Below, piece by piece: positions 43,097 through 51,400 of a stretch of DNA of 64,000 nt. Positions within the stretch are counted from its first letter, which is position 1. Each line of letters starts with the position of its first letter. A program made the position numbers and the translations under genes. The notes beneath the pieces are model-generated. The model had not been told where the DNA came from, made no database searches, and saw nothing but the letters and a program-made list of their open reading frames with translations. This DNA comes from Achromobacter veterisilvae (GTDB lineage Bacteria > Pseudomonadota > Gammaproteobacteria > Burkholderiales > Burkholderiaceae_B): positions 1 through 64,000 of the forward strand of contig NZ_UFQC01000030.1 in the NCBI RefSeq assembly GCF_900496975.1, read 5' to 3'.

Positions 43097-43829
43097 CATC
43101 CTCAAGGTCTCCCGCGTCCAGCGCCGCTTCGGCGGCCTGAAAGCCGTGGACGATGTGTCGTTCGACGTGGCGAAGGGGGACATCCTGGGCCTCATCGGCC
43201 CCAACGGCGCCGGCAAGACGACTCTGTTCAATCTGCTTGTCGGCCTGTACCGCGGCAACGGCGGACGCATCGAACTGGACGGCCACGATATCACCGGCCT
43301 GCGTCCCCACCAGATCGCGGCGCGCGGCATGACCAAGACCTTCCAGAACGTGGCGCTGTTCCCCGAAATGACGGTGCTGGACAACGTGCTGGTCGGCGGA
43401 CTGCTGCGCCACGGCGTGGACCGCGCCCGCCAGGTGGCGCGCGACAACCTCGACCGCGTCGGCCTGTCCGCCATCGCGCGCAAGCCGGCGGGCGAACTGT
43501 CGTTTCCGGAACAGGCGCGTGTGGAACTCGCCCGCGCCCTGTGCACGGATCCCAAGGTGTTTCTGCTGGACGAGGTCATGGCGGCGCTGAACGAATCCGA
43601 AATGGACGCCATGCTGGACCTGATCCGTACGCTGCGCGACGAATCCGGCATCACGTTCATCGTGGTGGAACACCATATGCGCGCCATCATGCGGCTGTGC
43701 AACCGGATCCTGGTGCTGTCGTTCGGCCAGAAGATCGCCGAAGGCAGCCCCGCCGAAATCGCCTCCGATCCGACCGTGATCGAAGTCTATCTGGGCAAAT
43801 CGCTGGAACAGGCGGAGGCGCTGGCATGA
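43089..43829 (+). CDS. Liv-type ABC ATPase, LivG-like
   Basis: A 246-residue ATPase with Walker A GPNGAGKTT, a LivG-type GMTKTFQNVALF segment and Walker B VFLLDEVMAALN. The signature is degenerate: FPEQARVELARAL replaces the usual LSGGQ-type sequence, and the Walker B segment reads DEVMA rather than the more common DEP. Both are close to variants found in some Liv ATPases, so activity is still likely. The next gene overlaps by four bases. Confidence 0.9.
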   Translation: MPDILKVSRVQRRFGGLKAVDDVSFDVAKGDILGLIGPNGAGKTTLFNLLVGLYRGNGGRIELDGHDITGLRPHQIAARGMTKTFQNVALFPEMTVLDNVLVGGLLRHGVDRARQVARDNLDRVGLSAIARKPAGELSFPEQARVELARALCTDPKVFLLDEVMAALNESEMDAMLDLIRTLRDESGITFIVVEHHMRAIMRLCNRILVLSFGQKIAEGSPAEIASDPTVIEVYLGKSLEQAEALA

Positions 43830-44539
43830 GTCTTTTGCAGATCGACGCGCTGACCGCCTCGTACGACCGCAGCCCGGTCCTGCGCGACGTATCGCTGACC
43901 GTGCCGGAAGGCGGGTTCATCGCCGTCGTCGGCGCCAATACGGCCGGCAAGAGCACCTTGTTGCGCTGCATATCCGGGCTGCTGGACAGGACGAGCGGCA
44001 GCGTGAAGTTCGACGGCCGGGAAATCCTGCGCCTGCCCCCGCACCGCATCCCGGAGCTGGGCATCGCCCATGTCCCCGAAGGCCGGCACGTATTCCCGGA
44101 AATGACCGTCGAGGAAAACCTCTATCTGGGCGGCTACACCCGCCGCCGGGACACCGCGGCGGTCAAGCGCGACTGCGACGGGATCTATGCCCTGTTCCCC
44201 CGCTTGCAGGAGCGCCGCCGGCAACTGGCGGGCACGCTGTCCGGCGGCGAACAGCAGATGGTCGCGTTCGGGCGGGCGCTGATGCTCAAGCCCCGGCTGC
44301 TGCTGCTGGACGAACCCAGCCACGGCCTCGCGCCCAAGATCGTCGAGGAAATGCACCAGGCCATGGTGGACATCCACCGCAGCGGCCTGACGATCCTGCT
44401 GGTGGAGCAGAACACCCGCCTGGCGTTGTCGGTCGCCCAGCACGCCTACGTGCTGCAATCCGGCTCCATGGTGCTTTCCGGCCCCAGCAACGCCCTGCTG
44501 GAAGACAGCCGGGTGCGCGCCGCCTATCTGGGACTGTAG
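43826..44539 (+). CDS. Liv-type ABC ATPase, LivF-like
   Basis: A 237-residue ATPase with signature LSGGEQQMVAFGRAL and Walker B LLLLDEPSHGLAP, as in LivF. Walker A is GANTAGKST, with Thr where Gly is usual (GANGAGKST); the essential GKST is retained. It is the last of the five Liv genes and is followed 117 bp later by the GntR regulator. Confidence 0.92.
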   Translation: MSLLQIDALTASYDRSPVLRDVSLTVPEGGFIAVVGANTAGKSTLLRCISGLLDRTSGSVKFDGREILRLPPHRIPELGIAHVPEGRHVFPEMTVEENLYLGGYTRRRDTAAVKRDCDGIYALFPRLQERRRQLAGTLSGGEQQMVAFGRALMLKPRLLLLDEPSHGLAPKIVEEMHQAMVDIHRSGLTILLVEQNTRLALSVAQHAYVLQSGSMVLSGPSNALLEDSRVRAAYLGL

Positions 44540-44656
44540 CCATGGCCGGCCGACGGGATATATTGCGTCTTTACGTCGACACGGCGGTTCGCGGCGGCAT
44601 GGCCCAAGGCCTGCGCCGCCGCTGGAACCCGCCGCCAGGATAAAGAAGAGACTGCT

Positions 44657-45400
44657 ATGGCCACCCCCACCGGCGCGATATTCGAAAAACCCGCTACCCT
44701 GCGCACCCGCGTGGAGGAATTCCTGCGCGCGTCCATCATGGACGGGCGGATCAAAGGCGGGGAACGCCTGCGCGAACTCGAACTGTGCGAACAGCTTGGC
44801 ATCAGCCGCAGCACCCTGCGCGAAGCGCTGCGCACACTGGAAGCCGAACGCCTGATTTCCATCGAGCCGCACCGCGGCCCCACCGTCGTGCGCATCACCG
44901 AAAAGGCCGCGCGCGACCTCTATGCCCTGCGCGCCCTGCTGGAAGGCTATGCCGCGCACGAATTCGCCCGGCTGGCCGGCGACGCGGACATCGAGCGCCT
45001 GCGCAAGGCGGTGGATGCGCTGCACCGCCAGGGCAAGGGCAGCAACAAGTCGGCCCTGCTGGCGGCCAAGCGCGATTTCTATGACGTGCTGCTGGGCGGC
45101 TGCGACAACGACCTGGTCAAGGACATGCTCCCCGGGCTGCTGTCGCGCATCAATCTGCTGCGGGCCACGTCCTTCGCGCGCGCCGACCGGCTTCCGGAAA
45201 GCCTGGCCGAAATCGACCACCTGTTCGAACGCATCCGCGCCCGCGACCCGCAGGGCGCGCAGGAAGCGGCCCGAAGCCACATCGTGAACGCCGAGCGCAC
45301 CGCGCTCGAAGTGCTCCGGCGCCAACAAGAGGAGACCCAGCCAAGTGAAGGCGATCGTCCAAGAACTGAGGGCCGGGGCAGCGCTGGCCCAGCAGGATAA
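44657..45400 (+). CDS. GntR-family (FCD) regulator of the Liv cluster
   Basis: A 247-residue FCD-type GntR protein: winged helix (RTRVEEFLRASIMDGRIKGG, CEQLGISRSTLREALRTLE) and an FCD domain from about residue 90 (DLYALRALLEGYAAHEFA). GAAGAG precedes the ATG. The 3' end overlaps the alpha/beta hydrolase gene by 56 bp. The likely targets are the three 13-bp palindromes at 39880-39929, which lie in the divergent promoter of the cluster. Confidence 0.92.
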   Translation: MATPTGAIFEKPATLRTRVEEFLRASIMDGRIKGGERLRELELCEQLGISRSTLREALRTLEAERLISIEPHRGPTVVRITEKAARDLYALRALLEGYAAHEFARLAGDADIERLRKAVDALHRQGKGSNKSALLAAKRDFYDVLLGGCDNDLVKDMLPGLLSRINLLRATSFARADRLPESLAEIDHLFERIRARDPQGAQEAARSHIVNAERTALEVLRRQQEETQPSEGDRPRTEGRGSAGPAG

Positions 45401-46577
45401 GGAATTCCTCTCCGCCGCCCGGGGCCTGCCGTGCGCCATCTGGCTGCAGGCGGGCGCCGGACCCGGCGAAAAAATAACCGTCTGGGCCGGCCAGCCCGCC
45501 GGCCCCTCGCAGTGCATCGTCGTCAGCGCGCCCGCGGACGTCTGGCAAAAAATGCTCGGCGCCGAGCCTCCTCCGGGCTACCACTCCTTCACCGCCGCGC
45601 GCCGGCACGCGCCAGGCCTGCGCGTCACGGGCGACGCGCTCGCCATTGCCCAGGCCCTGCATCCGCTGGAACGGCTGTTCGAAATCCTGCGCGGCCAGGT
45701 GGATGCCGCCCCCGCCCTGCTGGACCGGAGCGCGATTTCCGGGCACTACGCCACGGTCGACATCGGCGGCGAACCGGCCTGCATCCACTATGAAACCAGC
45801 GGCGTCGAATCCGGCCCGCCGCTGTTGATGCTGCACACGGCCGGCGCGGACTCCCGCCAATACCACGCCTTGATGGCCGACCCCGGCTTGCGGCGGCAAT
45901 GGCGCATGATCGCCTTCGACCTGCCCGGCCACGGCCGCAGCATGCCCTTGCCCGGACAGGCCTGGATCGAAGACGGCCTGACCCTGGACGCCTACCTGCA
46001 GGCCTGCCTGTCGGTCATCCGCCAGGTGGCGCGCGCGCCCGCCGTACTGCTGGGCTGTTCGATGGGCGCGGCGATGGCGCTCGTCGCCGCCAGGCGCAGC
46101 CCCGCCGACGTGGCCGGCGTCGTCGCGCTGGAAGCCCCCTGGAAAGCCAGCGGGCGGCGCACGCCCATGCTGTGCCATCCCCAGGTGAACCAGGCCGCGC
46201 ACAATCCCGCCTACGTGCGCGGGCTGATGGCCCCGTCCACCCCGCTCGACGCCCGGCGCGACGCGGCCTGGATCTATTCGCAGGGCGGCTTCAACGTGTA
46301 CGCCAACGACCTTTGGTTCTACAGCGAAGACTTCGACGCCGCCGCGCACGTCGCGGGACTGAATACGGACACCTTCGGCGTCTCGCTGCTGACGGGCGCC
46401 TATGACTACTCGGCCACTCCCGAGGATTCGCGCCGGGTCGCCGCGCTGATACCCGGCGCGCGCTTCGGCGTGATGCCCGAGCTGGGCCACTTTCCCATGG
46501 TCGAAAACCCGCGGCGGCTGCTGGACTATCTGCGGCCCGAACTGGAACACCTCCGCGCAACGAGGGGAATCATATGA
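45345..46577 (+). CDS. Alpha/beta hydrolase with an N-terminal SCP2-like domain, GTG start
   Basis: A 410-residue protein in two parts. Residues 1 to about 120 are an extra domain whose end (PGLRVTGDALAIAQALHPLERLFE) resembles SCP2-like lipid-binding domains; this match is tentative. Residues about 150-405 are an alpha/beta hydrolase with the nucleophile elbow GCSMGAA and the catalytic His in ELGHFPMVENP. Typical enol-lactone hydrolases of this branch are about 260 residues, so the extra domain is real. The start is a GTG at 45345 with GAGGAG upstream, inside the 3' end of the regulator gene. It overlaps the MBL gene by four bases. It probably hydrolyses an ester or lactone. Confidence 0.87.
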   Translation: MKAIVQELRAGAALAQQDKEFLSAARGLPCAIWLQAGAGPGEKITVWAGQPAGPSQCIVVSAPADVWQKMLGAEPPPGYHSFTAARRHAPGLRVTGDALAIAQALHPLERLFEILRGQVDAAPALLDRSAISGHYATVDIGGEPACIHYETSGVESGPPLLMLHTAGADSRQYHALMADPGLRRQWRMIAFDLPGHGRSMPLPGQAWIEDGLTLDAYLQACLSVIRQVARAPAVLLGCSMGAAMALVAARRSPADVAGVVALEAPWKASGRRTPMLCHPQVNQAAHNPAYVRGLMAPSTPLDARRDAAWIYSQGGFNVYANDLWFYSEDFDAAAHVAGLNTDTFGVSLLTGAYDYSATPEDSRRVAALIPGARFGVMPELGHFPMVENPRRLLDYLRPELEHLRATRGII

Positions 46578-47371
46578 CATTGCCGAACTACGAAGTCTAT
46601 GCCCTGCGCTATGCGACGGTCGCGCGCAGGCGGCCCCAGAACTTCATCGCCCCCCCGGATCCGCACGACGGCCCCATGCCCATGGATTATTTCGTCTGGG
46701 TCATCCGCCACGGCAGCCGCATCCATCTCGTCGACACCGGTTTCAACGCGGCGGCGGCCCAGGCGCGCGGCCGCGAATTCCAGCGCTGCCCGATCGAGTC
46801 GCTGGGAAAGCTGGGCATCTCGCCCGCCGACGTCCAGGACGTCATCGTCACGCACCTGCACTATGACCACGCGGGCAATATCCGAAAACTGCCCAACGCC
46901 CGCCTGCACCTGCAGGAAAGCGAACTGCACTACGCCTGCGGCTGCAACATGCGCTTCGACATGCTGCGCCACGCCTATGCGGTCGAGGACGTGGTCGACG
47001 TGGTGCGAGGCGTCTACGACAAGCGCGTGGCCTTCTACCACGGCCACGACGAAATCGCGCCGGGCCTGCAACTGCTGCATATCGGCGGCCACACGCAGGG
47101 GCTGCAGGCGGTGCGCGTGCACACCGCGCGAGGCTGGATGGTGCTGGCGTCGGACGCCAGCCATTATTACGACAACATGGGCCTGCAAGCGCCGTTTCCC
47201 ATCGTCCACAACGTGGCCGACATGCTGGCGGGCTACGACACCCTGCTGAAATTCGCGGAATCCCCCGAGCACATCGTGCCGGGGCACGATCCCCTGGTCA
47301 GGACGCGCTATCCGGGCCTGGATGGGAAAGATACGGAGGTGGTGGCGCTGCACCTGGGCGACGGACGCTGA
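46574..47371 (+). CDS. Metallo-beta-lactamase-fold hydrolase, N-acyl homoserine lactonase-like
   Basis: A 265-residue MBL-fold protein with the dinuclear metal motif THLHYDHAGN (HxHxDH), a further His in IGGHTQG, an Asp in ASDASHY and the final His in VPGHDPLV. The arrangement is that of the lactonase branch (AiiA/AttM-like). It is cotranslated with the alpha/beta hydrolase gene (ATGA overlap), which points to a lactone-containing substrate within the imported compound rather than to quorum quenching, though the latter cannot be excluded. Confidence 0.9.
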   Translation: MTLPNYEVYALRYATVARRRPQNFIAPPDPHDGPMPMDYFVWVIRHGSRIHLVDTGFNAAAAQARGREFQRCPIESLGKLGISPADVQDVIVTHLHYDHAGNIRKLPNARLHLQESELHYACGCNMRFDMLRHAYAVEDVVDVVRGVYDKRVAFYHGHDEIAPGLQLLHIGGHTQGLQAVRVHTARGWMVLASDASHYYDNMGLQAPFPIVHNVADMLAGYDTLLKFAESPEHIVPGHDPLVRTRYPGLDGKDTEVVALHLGDGR

Positions 47372-47427
47372 GCGCGGGCGCGGCATCGGCTAGGATTGAG
47401 GCATCCGCCCGCCAGAAGGAGATTTCC

Positions 47428-47817
47428 ATGCCCGCCATCCGCCCCTTTCTCCGCGCCGCCGCGCTGGCGGCGCTCCTGCCCTGCGCGGCGCAGGCCGAAA
47501 CGGTCGTCCTGCATGCGGAACGGGCCACGGCCGGCGCCGACCCGGACACCTCGGCCAGGACGGTGGACATCGAACTGAAACCCGAAAGCCGCAAGGCCCT
47601 GGCCGACTTCACCCGGGAACGCGTCGGCAAGCGCATCCAGTTGCGCTCGGGCGGCGTGCTGCTGTCCTCGGCCACCCTCATGGGCCCGCTGGAAAGCGAC
47701 AGCTTCCGGATCACCGCGGGCGTGCATGGCTTCGAGGGCAAGTCCGCCGAAGAGATCGCCCAGCGCATCATGCAGACCGGCGGGCTGACGGTGGACGACG
47801 AGAACGCGGCGCAGTAG
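47428..47817 (+). CDS. Periplasmic protein with a SecD P1 head-like domain
   Basis: A 129-residue protein with a Sec signal peptide (AALAALLPCAAQAE, cleavage near residue 23). The mature part (VDIELKPESRKALADFTRER, GKRIQLRSGGVLLSSATLMG, FRITAGV, SAEEIAQRI) resembles the P1 head subdomain of SecD, but there is no membrane part. A strong AGAAGGAG precedes the ATG. It is convergent with the sensor kinase gene, ten bases away. Its function is unknown; it is not a truncated secD, because the signal peptide and stop are well placed. Confidence 0.85.
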   Translation: MPAIRPFLRAAALAALLPCAAQAETVVLHAERATAGADPDTSARTVDIELKPESRKALADFTRERVGKRIQLRSGGVLLSSATLMGPLESDSFRITAGVHGFEGKSAEEIAQRIMQTGGLTVDDENAAQ

Positions 47818-47827
47818 CCGCGCCGCC

Positions 47828-49690
47828 TCAACCCTGGGGCGGACGCAGTTCCAGCGTGGCGATCAGCACCGTCTGGCCGGGCCGGGACGCCACGTCCAGC
47901 CTGCCCCCCACCCTCGCGATGCGCGTATGCATGCTGCGCATGCCCACGCTGATGCCCGCCCGCAGCACGGCGGCCACGTCGAAACCGGCGCCGTCGTCCT
48001 CGATCCGCAGTTCCAGGCGGCCGGATTCGGGCTGGAGCAGTTCCAGTTCCACGCGCCGGGCGCGGCTGTGCTTCAGCACGTTCACCAGCGATTCTTCCAC
48101 CAGGCGGGTGAGCGCCATGCATTGCAGGGCGCTGGGCGGCGTGCGCCATTGCTCGGGGAACCGCCAGCCGGCGCCGATGCCCAGCTCGTCGAACAATTGC
48201 ATGAACCGGTGCCGCAATGGCGCGATCCACTCGCGGGGCGTGGCCGGCACCTTGACGCCGGCGCTGGAACCGCTGTCGATGGTCTGGCGCAGGTCGTCGC
48301 GCAGAAGCTTGAGCATGGACAGGAACTGCTGGCTGGGCACCGGCGCGCTGGCCTGCTCGACCATGGCCATCATGCGCACCAGCGAACCGCCCAGCCCGTC
48401 GTGCAGGTCGTGGGCGATCTGCAAGCGGTCCTGCAGCCGCGCGTTGGCCAGCGCCAGCGTGTGCTCGCGCTCCAGGGTCGTGGCCAGTTCGGTGCGCGCC
48501 TGCTCGATGCCGTCGGCCAGTTCCTGGTTGAAGCGTTCGATGCGCCGCACGCTGCGGGCGTGGCGCAAGCCCAGCACGGCGGACATGCACAGCGTGACCA
48601 CGACGCTGGTGAAGGGCGTATAGGTGTTCCCGCTGTCGATGAGCTTCAGCATGCGCAGCAGGTCATGGGCGCTGGCGCCGAAGAAGATCAGCAGGCACGC
48701 CGCCATCATGCCATGTTCGGGGCGGCGGGTGCGCCAGGCGTGGACCGGGAACTGCAGGCAGTTGATGAAAAAAATGGCGGATACGATCAGCACCACCGCC
48801 AGTTGCGCCTCGGGCAGTTGCGCCTGCGGCGTGAAGGCCATCACGACCAGAAGCGCCGCCGACAGCATCCACAGCGCCTTTTCGGCGCGCGGCAGGGACT
48901 GCCCGCCGAAGCGCCACGTGAAGATGCAGAAGCAGGCCACGTACAGCACCAGGGCCATGATATTGGCCCGCGCCGCGGTCACGCTGTCGGGGAAGGGCCA
49001 CGGGCTGGTGACCAGCACGTTGGCGATGAACATCACCCAGAAGAGCGCCATGAGCGCATACCAGCCATAGGTTCGCTGTTCGCGGCGCATCAGCCAGATG
49101 CAGAAGCACAGCCCGCCCATGACGGCCGACACGATCAGGTTGAGCGTGAATAGGCTGCGGTGGCTCCACCACAGGTCCTCGTACCGCCGCAGGATGGAAG
49201 CCGGGTCGCCGAGGTAGACCGGGCCCAGGCCCGGAGACTGCCCCGCGACGCCGACCACCCGCACCCACAGCGTGTTCACGCCGTCGCGCAACAGGGATTG
49301 CGGAATGAGCCAGTAGCGCGGCATATTCCAGCTACGCGACAGCGGCTCGGTCAGTTGCGGGTCGCTCCAGATCCGTTCATCGTTGACGTACACCTCGCCC
49401 GCCATGATCACCGACTCGAGCGCCAGCGCCACTTGCCCGGCGCCCGCCGCCGGGCAGTGCCGCTGCCAGTCGATCCGGTACCAGGCCGTGCCGCCGTAGC
49501 CGGGCCAGCGGGCGCTCCAGTCGTCGGGCAGCGCCGCCGGCTGCCATTGCCCCGGCCCCGGCCGGTTGCCGTCGGCGTCGCCCCTGGCCACCTGGACGGC
49601 GAGCACCTGCGCCGTGCACGCGGGTTCGGCTTGCTGCGCCCATGCCGGCGCCAGCCACAGCGCCAGCCACAGGACCGCGAGCCACCTCAA
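47828..49690 (-). CDS. Sensor histidine kinase with a periplasmic domain and seven-helix membrane region (NarX/LuxR-type pair)
   Basis: About 620 residues. A signal peptide (RWLAVLWLALWLAPAWA) leads into a galactose-binding-like sensor domain (about 20-180; WYRIDWQRHC, VYVNDERIWSD), then about seven transmembrane helices (7TMR-DISM layout), a coiled coil, the HisKA_3 phosphoacceptor (LQIAHDLHDGLGGSLVR) and an HATPase with VEESLVNVLKHS and EDDGAGFD. I prefer a TTG start at 49690, which overlaps the regulator stop by four bases and places the signal peptide exactly at the N-terminus. An ATG at 49777 would add 29 residues and overlap the regulator gene by 91 bp. It senses an extracytoplasmic, probably sugar-like, ligand. 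Confidence 0.87.
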   Translation of the reverse strand: MRWLAVLWLALWLAPAWAQQAEPACTAQVLAVQVARGDADGNRPGPGQWQPAALPDDWSARWPGYGGTAWYRIDWQRHCPAAGAGQVALALESVIMAGEVYVNDERIWSDPQLTEPLSRSWNMPRYWLIPQSLLRDGVNTLWVRVVGVAGQSPGLGPVYLGDPASILRRYEDLWWSHRSLFTLNLIVSAVMGGLCFCIWLMRREQRTYGWYALMALFWVMFIANVLVTSPWPFPDSVTAARANIMALVLYVACFCIFTWRFGGQSLPRAEKALWMLSAALLVVMAFTPQAQLPEAQLAVVLIVSAIFFINCLQFPVHAWRTRRPEHGMMAACLLIFFGASAHDLLRMLKLIDSGNTYTPFTSVVVTLCMSAVLGLRHARSVRRIERFNQELADGIEQARTELATTLEREHTLALANARLQDRLQIAHDLHDGLGGSLVRMMAMVEQASAPVPSQQFLSMLKLLRDDLRQTIDSGSSAGVKVPATPREWIAPLRHRFMQLFDELGIGAGWRFPEQWRTPPSALQCMALTRLVEESLVNVLKHSRARRVELELLQPESGRLELRIEDDGAGFDVAAVLRAGISVGMRSMHTRIARVGGRLDVASRPGQTVLIATLELRPPQG

Positions 49691-50370
49691 TCGAGCAAGC
49701 CCCGCGTACGGGCGGCGTGTATCGCCCGTGTGCGCGAGGAAACGGCGAGCTTGCGGTAGATGTGCTTGACGTGGCATTCGACGGTATAGCGCGACAGGTA
49801 CAGTTCCTCGGCGATTTCGCGGTTTCCCAGCCCCTCGGATACCAGGCGAAGAATCTGGCTTTCGCGCGGGCTGAGCGTTTCCCCCGTGGCGCCGTCGGCC
49901 GGTTCCGCCTGCCTGGGGCGCAGTTCCTCGATGATGCGCCGGGCGACGAAGGGGTCGATGGGCGCCCCTCCCCGCAACACGCTGCGCAGGGACAGCGACA
50001 CTTCCAGGTCGTCGCGCTCCTTGAGCACGTACCCCGTGGCTCCGGCGCGCAGCGCGGCAAGAATGGCGTCCTCGGTGCTCCAGGCCGAAATGACGAGAAT
50101 CGCCAGGCCCGGATCGGCGGCATGCATTTCCGCGATCAGGTCCGTGCCGTTGCCGTCGGGCAGGCCCAGGTCGACCAGCGCCAGGGCGATCGGCTCGGTG
50201 GCCAGACAGGCGCGCGCCTGCGCCAGCGTCGAGGCGAACACCAGCGCCTCGGGCGCGTATCCCAGTTGCAGCAGCAAGCCTTCCAGCCGGCGGCAGATCA
50301 GGGGTTCGTCCTCCACCAGCAGCACCGGTGCAGGCAGGGTCGACTCGGAAGCAAGCATGTTGACGGTCAT
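49687..50370 (-). CDS. LuxR/NarL-family response regulator
   Basis: A 227-residue response regulator: receiver domain with phospho-acceptor Asp in ALVDLGLPDGNG, Thr/Lys pair (ISAWS, LKERDD), and a C-terminal LuxR HTH (LSPRESQILRLVSEGLGNREI, VECHVKHIYRKL). The ATG at 50370 fits the start of the family; an open frame extends 33 codons upstream but without homology. It is the first gene of the two-gene operon with the kinase, which is translated by a four-base overlap. No dedicated ribosome-binding site is visible. Confidence 0.9.
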   Translation of the reverse strand: MTVNMLASESTLPAPVLLVEDEPLICRRLEGLLLQLGYAPEALVFASTLAQARACLATEPIALALVDLGLPDGNGTDLIAEMHAADPGLAILVISAWSTEDAILAALRAGATGYVLKERDDLEVSLSLRSVLRGGAPIDPFVARRIIEELRPRQAEPADGATGETLSPRESQILRLVSEGLGNREIAEELYLSRYTVECHVKHIYRKLAVSSRTRAIHAARTRGLLD

Positions 50371-50494
50371 AGGAAAAGAGCGAGCGGCATTGCCCAGGCT
50401 GAACTGTGAATCAGTCCGAGAACGCCGGATATCCCTGGAAGTTGGTATTTTCACAGGAATATAGGGCAAGGCCGGCGAAAACCCATACTAAAGT

Positions 50495-50517
50495 TGGGAA
50501 AATCCGGGATTCTCCCA
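50495..50517. repeat. Inverted repeat upstream of the response regulator
   Basis: An 11-bp dyad (50495-50505 with 50507-50517) with one mismatch around a central G. It lies about 125 bp upstream of the response regulator and 76 bp past the enoyl-CoA hydratase stop. No T-tract follows on the minus strand, so it is more likely a regulatory site than a terminator. The rest of this 222-bp gap has no gene. Confidence 0.35.
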
Positions 50518-50592
50518 TCCCAAAGCAGGATATGCGCTACGCCGTCTTCCCCAGGACGTCCGGCCGAGCCGCCCGCCCCGCCGCCATGCCGC

Positions 50593-51375
50593 CTAGCTGC
50601 CCCTGAATACCGGGGCGCGCTTTTCCAGGAAGGCCTGGCGCGCTTCCTTCGCATCGTCGCTCTTGGCGACCTGCGCCGTCATGTCCTGCTCGTAGCGGTA
50701 GCCGTCCCGCAGGCTCATGTCCTCGATCGCGTTGGCGGTCTGGATCATCAACTGCACCGACGTGGGGCTCTTGGCGGCGATCTGGCGCGCGATCTGGCCG
50801 GCCTCGTCGAGCAGCCGCTCGCCCGGCACGCAAGCCTCCACCACGCCCAGGCGGTAGAGTTCCTCCGCCGGCACCCGCATGCCGGTCAGCATCATGCGGC
50901 GCAGGCGCGAATGCCCGAAGAGGCGCTGCGCGTGCTTGACGCCGCCCAGCAGGCCGACGTCGACTTCCGGCAAGCCCAGGCAGGCGCCCTCGGCCGCCAC
51001 CAGGATGTCGCAGGAGGCGGCGATGCCCAGGCCCGCGCCCAGCGCCGGGCCGTTCAGGGCGCCGATGACGGGCTTCGGGCACTCGCGGATCGCGTGGAAC
51101 AGCTCGCGCGTGCGGCGCGAGTGCTGGGGCAGCCCGGCCGGATGGCCGAGCATCTCGGCGCGGCCCTTCAGGTCGGCGCCGGCGCAGAAGACCCGCCCCT
51201 GGCCGGTCAGGATGACGCAGCGCACCTCGGGATCCTCGCCGAACATGTCCATGGCCAGCGTCAGGTCCTGCAGCATCCGGGTGTGGACGGCGTTGACCGG
51301 CGGATGGTCGAGCCAGACGGTGGCGACGTGGTCCTGCAGCTCGACGCGCAGGCTTTCGAATTGGTAGCGGGACAT
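50593..51375 (-). CDS. Enoyl-CoA hydratase/isomerase (crotonase) family protein
   Basis: A 260-residue crotonase: HPPVNAVHTRM, GRVFCAGADLKGR (oxyanion hole), GALNGPALGAGLGIAASCD and LPEVDVGLLGG. The first catalytic Glu position of classical hydratases is not obvious (GLGIAAS region), while the second is present as PEVDVG, so it may have a divergent crotonase activity. It is the last gene of the 53608-50593 operon with the CoA-transferase and a Bug receptor. Confidence 0.88.
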   Translation of the reverse strand: MSRYQFESLRVELQDHVATVWLDHPPVNAVHTRMLQDLTLAMDMFGEDPEVRCVILTGQGRVFCAGADLKGRAEMLGHPAGLPQHSRRTRELFHAIRECPKPVIGALNGPALGAGLGIAASCDILVAAEGACLGLPEVDVGLLGGVKHAQRLFGHSRLRRMMLTGMRVPAEELYRLGVVEACVPGERLLDEAGQIARQIAAKSPTSVQLMIQTANAIEDMSLRDGYRYEQDMTAQVAKSDDAKEARQAFLEKRAPVFRGS

Positions 51376-51400
51376 GGTGTTCCTCGGTTGAAGTCGGATG

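Noticed and set aside
47428..47817. Fragment of a secD pseudogene
   Set aside because: It has its own strong ribosome-binding site, signal peptide and stop codon, and no remains of the membrane part nearby.
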